DNA of 64,000 nt from Lithobates sylvaticus (taxonomy: Eukaryota; Chordata; Amphibia; Anura; Ranidae). The notes beneath the pieces are model-generated. The model was not told where the DNA came from. It searched no databases and worked only from the letters and a program-made list of their open reading frames with translations. Numbering within the stretch: the first letter of the stretch is position 1; each line of letters opens with the position of its first letter. Shown piece by piece: positions 56,965 to 64,000 of this stretch. The stretch spans positions 405,495,603 through 405,559,602 of the forward strand of contig CM053030.1 of the NCBI GenBank assembly GCA_028564925.1, in the 5' to 3' direction. A program made the position numbers and the translations under genes.

Positions 56965-59900
56965 TCACTTATTTCTTAGTGCTTCTACATAGCTCCAGGA
57001 CCTCTTAAACCTTCTCCATCCCTCCCATTTAGCTCTCATGTCCTCTCCTTCCTTGATCACACTATTTGCGAGGCATTCCATGGTGTAGATCCCCTCTACC
57101 GCATCTACCCATTCCCAAAGAGGTGGGCTCTCAGGGTCCCTCCATCTTCTGGGTATCACTCGCTTCGCCGCGTTTAGCAAGTGCGGAACCAGAGAGCTCC
57201 TGTATTGCCTGGACCCTACTGGTGTATCATGCAACAGTACTTCCCATGGGTCCTCTTTTACCACTACCTTCGATATCTCTTCGATGAATTTTAAGATAGA
57301 TTTCCAGAATTTTTTAATTTTTGGACAGTCCCACCAGAGGTGTCCCATGGTTCCCCTCTCCTGGCAGCCTCGCCAGCAGTTAGCAGACACCCCTGCCTGG
57401 AATTTATTTAACTTATCCGGGGTCAGATACCAGCCCGAAAGACACTTATAGTTAATCTCCGCAGATTTAACATCAACAGCCGAACTATGTGTGAGTTGAA
57501 AAATTTTCTTAGTGGTCCCCGTGTGAGGTGTTCCCAGTTCCCTTCCCCATTTTTGGATGAAGGCCGGCACCTCCTGTCCGTCCCCCGATAGCAGGAACTT
57601 ATAGATTTTTGTGATCGATTTCTTGGTATTTTCTGCCGTGAAGACACGTTCCATCGCCGTGAGGTCCCCCCGTCCCCTCATAGGGGAGGGCAATGAGCCC
57701 ACCAAGTGACGTAACTGGAGGTACCGCCATTCATCCACCAAAAACAAGTCATTCTTCTTTTGTAACTCCTGAAAAGTCAATATTTTTCCTTTACTAATTA
57801 AATCCCCTAACCGTGCGTTATCGTCTCTAATCCATTCCCCTCCCAATTCCTTCCTCCCTGGTTGAAACAAAAAGTTTTCTTTTAGTGCAATCAAAGGTGA
57901 ATTGAATTTTATCTTCAAGTTTTTGTGCATTTTATCCCAAATTTTTAAGGTGTTTTTTGTGATCGTGTGTATTTTTTCTCCTACTTTTCTAAATTTAGGT
58001 GGATTCCAAATGATTCTCCCCAACTGTGTTTCACTCAACGCTTCCTCCAAACCTACCCATCTCTTTTCACTGTGTGTCTTCCCCCATTCAGGGATTCTTA
58101 GTAAGGCTATTGCGTAATAATAGTTGACGATATCTGGTACTGCCAAGCCCCCCTTGCTTTTTTCTAGTTTTAAGATTTGTATTGAAATTCTGTGTGACTT
58201 CTGTTGCCAGATAAAGTTCATCATGATAGCTTGTAATTTCCTCAGGAATTGGACTGGTAACGATATTGGGATCATCTGTAACCTGTACGTAATCAGCGGA
58301 AGAATCATCATTTTGACCGCGTTTATGCGGCCTAGCCATGATATTGGTCTCGTTTTGAACTCCTGACATTTTTTCCTGACTTCGTCTAATAGGGGTAGGA
58401 AGTTGGCCTTATACATTTTCCCTGTACTATTCATTAGCTCTATACCGAGATATTTAATCTGTTTCTTCCACATGAAATTATACTCCTTCATCAAAGCTTG
58501 TTTTTCCGCTCTATTTGTGTTGATATTCAAGATAGAAGATTTCGCCAGGTTGATCTTAAAATTTGAGACCTCGCCGTACGCCGTGATATTCTTTAGTATA
58601 TTGGGGAGGGATTTGCGCGGTGAGCTCACATAAAAAAGGACATCGTCGGCAAAGGCCGCCAGTTTGTGTTCCTCTCCCCTCGCCTCACATCCCTCTATGT
58701 CCCTGTCTCCCCTTATTGTAGCCAGCAATGGTTCTAAAGAGAGGACAAAAAGGAGGGGGGAGAGGGGACAGCCCTGCCTAGTCCCATTGTGCATTTCGAA
58801 GGGAGAGGATAGGACGCCATTCACCTTGATGTTGGCCTTGGGGTGGTTATAGAGAACCCTTACTTTCTGCATTATTTTCGGTCCGAATCCCATAACCTCC
58901 AGAGTCTCAAACAGGAACCCCCAGTCTACCCGGTCAAATGCCTTTTCCGCATCGATAGACAGGAGTAGACTGGGGGTTCGTGAATCCCTCATTCTCTGAA
59001 TCGCCAGCAGGGTCCGCACGCTGTTGTCCCTACCTTCTCGACCCGTCGTGAATCCCACTTGGTCTGGGTGTATCAACTTGCCTAGGCATTTCTTTATGCG
59101 CTCTGCCAGGATCTTAGCGTAAAGCTTTGTTTCAAAATTAAGTAATGATATTGGTCTATATCCAGCACACGTCGAGCCGTCCTTCCCTTCCTTTCGTATG
59201 ACCGTTATCGTAGCAGACAACGAGGCCTCGCTCATGCCATACTCCGAGCCTAGTCCATTCATATATCTCAGGAGTATAGGTATCAGGATCTCCTTGTACG
59301 TTCTGTAGTACAGGGCCGTAAACCCATCTGGGCCCGGGCTCTTCCCTAGTGGGGAGTTATTAAGGGCTTCCCGTACCTCCTCCTCCGAGAAGGGTCTTTC
59401 TAACCTTTCTCTCTCTTCTAATCCCAAGGACTGTAGTTTTGCTTTTCTGAGAAAAGATATGGCTTTTTCTTTCCTCCTCCCTACTTCCTCTCCATTCCCT
59501 TGACCGACTGAGTATAAATCCTCATAAAAGTCCCTAAACGTCGACGCTATGTCTTTGGAGATAAACCTCACCTCTCCCTTCTTGTTGACAATCTTCTCTA
59601 TAAAGTTTTTGACTTTGTTTTTTTGCAGCAGCCTTGCCAGGTGTTTCCCTGCTTTATTGCCATACATGTAGCGCTCTTTGGTGATCCTATGATATACTTG
59701 TTTTATCCCCTGCTCTGCGAGATCTCTTAGCTCTTCCCTTTTGAGCGTTATTTCCTGCCATAAGGCCTGGTTCTGTGAGGGGTCTTCCTTATGTTTATGC
59801 TCCAACTTTTGTATAGTGTCTGTTAACTCCTGAGCTCGTCTTAGTCTTTCTCTCTTCTTCCAAGTGGCCTTGGATATGAACACCCCCCTGATGAAAGCCT

Positions 59901-60771
59901 TGTGGGCATCCCAAAGGCTTGAGTCTTTCACAGCTCCATTATCATTTGTCTGAAAGAAATACTCTAATTCTTTTCTAACGCTTTCTCTTGTTTCCTCATC
60001 TTTCAGCAGCTCGTTGTTTAATTTCCAACCACCCCCCGGTTGTTTAAATTCTGGAAATCTCAGTGTCATGCTCACCGGGGCATGGTCTGATAAGGAGGCT
60101 ATCTCGATCTTGGTGTCCGCTACTCTATCTAGTAGGCCATGGTCCACCCAGATGTAGTCCAGTCTGGAGTACGTCCTGTGCACAGGGGAAAAAAATGTAT
60201 AGTCCTTGATGAGTGGATGATACAATCTCCACACGTCGACTACTTGTTCCACGCTCATCTTTTTCTTTAGAGCCTTCAGTTGCACATTTCCTGTCCCCTG
60301 TGCACACGACGAACTATCCAGGCCCGGATCCAGGGCTAGATTCAGGTCCCCCATCAGCACCAGGTATCCTCTTCGAAAGGCCCTTAAGCTGGAGAGAATT
60401 CTAATCATGTACTCAGGTGATCTAACGTTGGGTGCGTAAATATTTGCGAGAGTGAATGTCAACCCGAAGAGGGTCCCCCTCAAGAATAAGTACCTTCCCT
60501 CCGGGTCGACCTTTCTGTTTTCAAGGGTAAACTGCAGATCTTTTGCTATCCCTATTGCTACCCCTCTGGTTCTACTTGAGATGGTGTCACTGTAGTACCA
60601 GGTGGGAAAGGCTTTAGAATGGAGTTTAATATTTGATGTCAAAGCCAGGTGGGTCTCTTGTAAAAAGACCAGGCCGGCCCCGTACCTCTCCACCTCCTCG
60701 AGCACTCTATGCCGTTTAATAGGAGCATTTAGCCCTCTCACGTTATATGTGAGGCATTTAATTTCCGTCAT
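56965..60771 (-). CDS. L1 ORF2: endonuclease and reverse transcriptase
   Basis: 1268 codons from an ATG at 60769-60771 to TGA at 56965-56967, uninterrupted. Residues 1-240 are an APE-type endonuclease: LTYNVRGLN with N10, FLQETHL with E39, NIYAPN with Y112, MGDLN (D142, N144), SRLDYIW with D205 and SDHAPV (D229, H230). The reverse transcriptase spans about 515-800: GYRPISLL, SIDAEKAFDRVDW with D607, GTRQGCPLSPLLF and AAFADDVLFY, where the catalytic pair is D709-D710 (FADD instead of the commoner YADD). A C-terminal CCHC-like zinc knuckle is at C1132, C1136, H1144, C1149. The protein nicks target DNA and primes cDNA synthesis in target-primed reverse transcription. All key residues seen are present. 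Usual L1 ORF2 length is about 1275 residues. Confidence 0.97.
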   Translation of the reverse strand: MTEIKCLTYNVRGLNAPIKRHRVLEEVERYGAGLVFLQETHLALTSNIKLHSKAFPTWYYSDTISSRTRGVAIGIAKDLQFTLENRKVDPEGRYLFLRGTLFGLTFTLANIYAPNVRSPEYMIRILSSLRAFRRGYLVLMGDLNLALDPGLDSSSCAQGTGNVQLKALKKKMSVEQVVDVWRLYHPLIKDYTFFSPVHRTYSRLDYIWVDHGLLDRVADTKIEIASLSDHAPVSMTLRFPEFKQPGGGWKLNNELLKDEETRESVRKELEYFFQTNDNGAVKDSSLWDAHKAFIRGVFISKATWKKRERLRRAQELTDTIQKLEHKHKEDPSQNQALWQEITLKREELRDLAEQGIKQVYHRITKERYMYGNKAGKHLARLLQKNKVKNFIEKIVNKKGEVRFISKDIASTFRDFYEDLYSVGQGNGEEVGRRKEKAISFLRKAKLQSLGLEERERLERPFSEEEVREALNNSPLGKSPGPDGFTALYYRTYKEILIPILLRYMNGLGSEYGMSEASLSATITVIRKEGKDGSTCAGYRPISLLNFETKLYAKILAERIKKCLGKLIHPDQVGFTTGREGRDNSVRTLLAIQRMRDSRTPSLLLSIDAEKAFDRVDWGFLFETLEVMGFGPKIMQKVRVLYNHPKANIKVNGVLSSPFEMHNGTRQGCPLSPLLFVLSLEPLLATIRGDRDIEGCEARGEEHKLAAFADDVLFYVSSPRKSLPNILKNITAYGEVSNFKINLAKSSILNINTNRAEKQALMKEYNFMWKKQIKYLGIELMNSTGKMYKANFLPLLDEVRKKCQEFKTRPISWLGRINAVKMMILPLITYRLQMIPISLPVQFLRKLQAIMMNFIWQQKSHRISIQILKLEKSKGGLAVPDIVNYYYAIALLRIPEWGKTHSEKRWVGLEEALSETQLGRIIWNPPKFRKVGEKIHTITKNTLKIWDKMHKNLKIKFNSPLIALKENFLFQPGRKELGGEWIRDDNARLGDLISKGKILTFQELQKKNDLFLVDEWRYLQLRHLVGSLPSPMRGRGDLTAMERVFTAENTKKSITKIYKFLLSGDGQEVPAFIQKWGRELGTPHTGTTKKIFQLTHSSAVDVKSAEINYKCLSGWYLTPDKLNKFQAGVSANCWRGCQERGTMGHLWWDCPKIKKFWKSILKFIEEISKVVVKEDPWEVLLHDTPVGSRQYRSSLVPHLLNAAKRVIPRRWRDPESPPLWEWVDAVEGIYTMECLANSVIKEGEDMRAKWEGWRRFKRSWSYVEALRNK

Positions 60772-61237
60772 CTAAACATGTTGTTTTTGATCTGGGCTTC
60801 TCCTGTGCGACCCCCAGCGGCTGGGTCTCCCTCCCTTGTCCCTCCCCTCCTCTCCTGTTCCCTCCCTCCTCCCTCCCTCTCCCCCCCCCCCCCCCCCTCC
60901 CCCTCTCTACCCCTCCCCTCACTACCCCCTCCTACCCAATCCTGGGTCTCTGAGTTACGGGGTGCCATTCAATCACTTGGCCTCCCCTAAACTCCAGATC
61001 TCTGGAAAGGCAGGTACCCGAGCCCGCCCCCGGGTGCCCCCCCCCCGCCCGGCCCCGTTGGTACCTGACAGGTGAGGGGGTTATTGTGAGGACCCAGCTT
61101 CCCCTTCGGGGGAGCCCCCCGCCTCCCGCCCCCTCCCCCCCCCCCGTCCACCACGCCCCCGCCCCCTTTTTTTTTTCTTTCTTTTCTTTTTTTTTTTTTT
61201 TTTTTTTTTAATTCCGTTGTTGCTTCTCCTCGCCCTT
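60772..61237 (-). other. L1 inter-ORF spacer, purine-rich on the sense strand
   Basis: 466 bp between the ORF1 stop and the ORF2 ATG. On the sense (minus) strand it carries long G/GA and A runs (C run at 60881-60898, T and C runs at 61130-61209 on the plus strand). It has no reading frame with a recognisable product. It is much longer than the ~60-bp spacer of human L1, so ORF2 translation must tolerate a long structured spacer. Confidence 0.8.
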
Positions 61238-62230
61238 CTAACCCACCTCCTCCCATCCCGACAAATCGGGTATCTGGATGTTTAGTTTCCCACAGAACTC
61301 GGGTAGCTCCTCTGGATATCTCAACCTGGCCCATTTACCCTCTTTTGAGCCCATCAGGCTTGCCGGGAAGCCCCATGTGTATTTAATATTATTATTTCTT
61401 AGAATCTCTAGAAGGGGTCTCTGTTGTCGTCTTCGCTCGAGGGTACGTGCTGACAGATCGGCGAAAATTTGGATTTCAGCCCCTTCGAACTCTAGGGGAG
61501 TCTTCCCTCTGATTTTATGCCAGATTTCCTCCTTGTCCTTGAAGTGGCTAAATCTGACTATGACATCTCGGGTTCTATTTGATTCAGAGAAATCGGCTCT
61601 ACCTATTCGATGTATTCTCTCGATCCTGGGAAACTGTTCTTCCCCCCTTCCCATAACGGGAGCTAAGATCGTTCTGACAGTTTTTTCGAGGTCTTCCCCT
61701 CTGTGCTCAGGTATGGCTCGAAATCGTAGGTTTTGCCTCCTGTCTCTGTTTTCCTGATCTTCAATTTTAAACAGCATATCCCTTTGGAGCAGTTGGGACT
61801 TTTTTAGTTGCGTTTTTAACTCTGCGACTTCTTGCTCCAGGTTGTCAGCCCTCTCCTCGATCCCCTCTACCCTAGTCAACAGATGGCTCATGTCCTCCCT
61901 CACTTTATTCACTTCGCCTTTGATCACAGATTCTAGTCTCGCCATCATCTCCTCCATTTCCTTCTTAGAGATAGGTTGGGATCCTGTTAGGTGCTCCTCT
62001 GTCCCAGCAGTGTCCCCTTCACTCTCCATTGTCTGGTCAGCCCTTGATTGATCCTGCGAGGTGTCTGATTTGTGAGGCCTCTCCTTTGCCCTGGTAGCTT
62101 TTGGGGAGGTCTCTGATGCTGGCGTGGACGGGCTCCCCCCCTGTCTAAGGTAGTGTTTAATAGAGCTTGAGTCGTTTTTCTGGCTTTTTGGGGCTCCTTT
62201 TTTGGGGGCTTTGTTGGGATCTTTACTCAT
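61238..62230 (-). CDS. L1 ORF1: RNA-binding chaperone protein
   Basis: 330 codons from the ATG at 62228-62230 (A at -3); the open frame extends 22 codons upstream, but only a GTG is available there, so the ATG start MSKDPNKAPKK is chosen. The basic Ser/Thr-rich N-terminus is followed by a coiled coil at about 86-158 (heptads in MEEMMARLESVIKGEVNK and later), the RRM domain from about 161 to 253 (RRQNLRFRAIPE, RIERIHRIGRA, RDVIVRFSHFKDKEEIW) and the C-terminal domain from about 255 (FADLSARTLERRRQ, KYTWGFPASL, ARLRYPEEL). This is the trimeric ORF1p layout of L1 elements. It coats the L1 RNA in cytoplasmic particles. No frameshift is seen. Confidence 0.95.
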   Translation of the reverse strand: MSKDPNKAPKKGAPKSQKNDSSSIKHYLRQGGSPSTPASETSPKATRAKERPHKSDTSQDQSRADQTMESEGDTAGTEEHLTGSQPISKKEMEEMMARLESVIKGEVNKVREDMSHLLTRVEGIEERADNLEQEVAELKTQLKKSQLLQRDMLFKIEDQENRDRRQNLRFRAIPEHRGEDLEKTVRTILAPVMGRGEEQFPRIERIHRIGRADFSESNRTRDVIVRFSHFKDKEEIWHKIRGKTPLEFEGAEIQIFADLSARTLERRRQQRPLLEILRNNNIKYTWGFPASLMGSKEGKWARLRYPEELPEFCGKLNIQIPDLSGWEEVG

Positions 62231-63955
62231 GATGTTTTTTCTTTTGTCTCCTCTTATTCTCTTCCCCAGTTTGAAGACACCACCGACCGTGGTCACTAGG
62301 GTAAGAAGTCTTACCCCTTCCCTGTAGTGTCCTCTTCTAATGCTGCTGGGTTACTCCTGCTGGTCACCTCCCTTGGGCAGCCTCTCTTCTGTGGTGGTTG
62401 GGGGGGTTTCTCGGGGTTTCTCCTAACCCTCTTCTTTCCCTTATATTTGGGGTTCTAACCCCGGGGTTAGCCACCCAAGAAACAAAGCTTCCCAGGATGC
62501 CAACTCGTCCCAGGGGTGTCTCCCAGTGGAGGGTCCTAATGTTCTTGCGTCTTCCCAGTACTGAGTGGCCCCCCTTATCCAAGGACTCCTCCTCCTCCTC
62601 ACTACCCGAAGTTTTAAGAGATGGCCTAGGATTTTATCTCCCTGGTTTTGGGTGTAAACGTAGTGCGGCGAGGTTGGTAAAGTCCGTCTTGGGGTGGTCT
62701 GGCCAACATCGGAGCCAACCCCCTAAGTTCACACCCCCCGGGAGCGTAGTAATTTCTTTCTCTGCCCCCTTTTATTCCGAAACCCCTGTTGGCAAATGGG
62801 CAGTGTGTGACTCAATTTTCTTAAGCTACAGTCATCTTTCGTATGTAACTCTTACAACAGAAACTTGTCCGACATGTTTCCTATAGATAGACATACACAC
62901 TTTCCTCTTCCTGTGTTTTATTGACCCCCTTCAGGATAGTCAGAGAGCAATGTACAATCTAATTGGGACATTCGATCCCGGGGGAGGAGGGGGGGAGGAA
63001 AAAAAAAAAAAAAAAAAAGAGATAGCAAAAGAAAAAAGAAATTATAACAACCTCCTTGGAGTGGTAATGAGCTTATGTACTGTATGGACCTTGGGAGCGG
63101 CTCTTATCACTCCAACTTTTCCCGCAGGCTTCTTATGAATAGGGTACCCGTCCGTGGTCTCCCTGGATTTTTTATCCCCCTATAGGATATTCGACAGACG
63201 GTATGTAATACAAATGCAAAATGTTTTTACTTCCTGGGGTTTTTACCCCCCACCAACCAGCTTATCGGGGGATATAAAAATCTTTACCCTCCTGTGGGAT
63301 ATTCAGCAGACAATGTATGGTTTCCTAGAAGCATTTCCAAGAGTCTCTCTATAGCCTTATTAAGACAGGATCCTTACAGCACCAGCTAGTACAAGTAGTT
63401 TTTTAAACATAAGCAAAACACGTTTTTTTTTTTTTTTTTTCCCTGTGAGATCTTCTGGGGACCTTTAACCCTTTCACGATTTCTTTATTGAGCCAGGTTC
63501 ATCTTACCTTTTTGTCCATTTTCCCCGGGCAGAGAGCGTTTGAAAGATACTCACAAAACTCCATGGTTGCCACTATCGATCCTTATCCTTATGCCGAGTG
63601 AGACGGAGGGGTTGAGGAGAGGGCGAGGAGGCAGGTAAGCTGGCGGCGCGGCGGACGAGGGGACGGGAGAGCCGGGAGAACCGCCGAACGAAGACCCCCG
63701 GTTTCGGCCCGCCGAGACCCTCACACAAAGCCCTCTCGGCGGGTGCGTTGTGGGCATCCAAGCCCGATCCAGCTAGGGCTATTTTTGGTCCGATGCAACC
63801 TAAGGCGCGCCGTCCCGGCGGTCTCGCGTGGCGGTCGAATTCAGCGGGGAGCCGGCGTTCTCATCAGCCCTGCTCCTGTCCTCATTAGCTGACGGGCTCG
63901 GGTCCCTCCCTCCATGCCGGCCGTTACGTCGGCACGTCCATTCCCTCCCCCTGAT
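62231..63955 (-). promoter_or_regulatory. L1 5' UTR / internal promoter region
   Basis: 1725 bp upstream of ORF1. The outermost ~400 bp (63560-63955) are CpG-dense, which fits a polymerase II internal promoter as in mammalian L1. Further in are homopolymer tracts (63000-63018 A, 63423-63440 T). A short plus-strand open frame at 62398-62886 overlaps it, but shows no recognisable domain. Confidence 0.6.
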
Positions 63956-64000
63956 GAGACTACATAGTTAACGCACACTGCACTCTCTTCTCTCACAGAA

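Larger units (their letters stand above)
56591..63969 (-). mobile_element. Full-length L1 LINE with both ORFs open and 14-bp TSD
   Basis: GAGACTACATAGTT occurs at 56591-56604 and 63956-63969; the element between (56605-63955, 7351 bp) is antisense to ngly1, within intron 3. On the minus strand it has a 1.7 kb 5' UTR beginning ATCAGGGGGAGGGAATGG and rich in CpG, ORF1 (330 codons), a 466-bp GA/G-rich spacer, ORF2 (1268 codons), a 360-bp 3' UTR with a G-rich tract, and a poly(A) tail (T run from 56605 to 56619). The nick site reads GTT/AA, close to the L1 endonuclease preference TTTT/AA. An L1-type ORF1 puts it in the L1 rather than the Tx1 clade. Perfect TSD, intact tail and two intact ORFs indicate a young insertion; whether it is still active cannot be told from sequence. 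Confidence 0.95.

Noticed and set aside
61278-61757. 159-codon plus-strand frame
   Set aside because: Shadow of L1 ORF1 on the opposite strand.
62398-62886. 162-codon plus-strand frame antisense to the L1 5' UTR
   Set aside because: Longer than chance would favour and comparable in position to the antisense ORF0 of primate L1, but no similarity is visible and no splice or start support exists.

Overview
The window is vertebrate nuclear DNA, almost certainly from a frog and probably a ranid or other neobatrachian. Two exons of the host gene ngly1 (peptide:N-glycanase 1) match the vertebrate protein. Almost everything else is a dense, nested set of interspersed repeats of the kind I know from frog genomes: TTAA-flanked MITEs, hAT, Tc1 and Harbinger elements, tRNA-derived SINEs and L1 LINEs. 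Family names come from recognition by eye; no database was searched.

Layout. At 1-6358 lies a large autonomous-type hAT transposon on the minus strand, running off the left edge. It has a BED-finger transposase, a 3.4 kb minisatellite of ~64-bp units between promoter and start codon, and a hairpin-rich terminal region with a TATA box. At 6359-32285 lies presumed intron 1 or upstream DNA of ngly1: MITEs, a retroposed fragment with a 17-bp target-site duplication (TSD), a nested inverted repeat centred on a perfect 34-bp-arm hairpin, a split SINE, a 3.15 kb non-autonomous hAT with an 8-bp TSD, and a hAT interrupted by a retroposon with a 13-bp TSD. There is a 472-bp assembly gap and an almost perfect 31-bp x 25 tandem array. 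ngly1 exon 2 is 32286-32400 (+). Intron 2 is 32401-49882, full of MITEs, including a Tc1 transposon carrying two further insertions. ngly1 exon 3 is 49883-50089 (+). Intron 3 runs to the right edge and holds a second Tc1 relic with a nested Harbinger-type MITE and, at 56605-63955 (-), a full-length L1 with both ORFs open and a perfect 14-bp TSD.

How it fits together. The only host coding function seen is ngly1, the cytosolic deglycosylating enzyme of the ER-associated degradation pathway. The two exons encode its N-terminal PUB domain and the start of the following linker. Exon 1 and the catalytic exons are not in view. Many elements keep intact target-site duplications, so insertion order can be read directly. 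Several repeats share a hammerhead-ribozyme-like box (GTC-loop-GAC-GAAAC-GCGTC), which is the most unusual signal here; the sequence alone does not show whether any copy is active.
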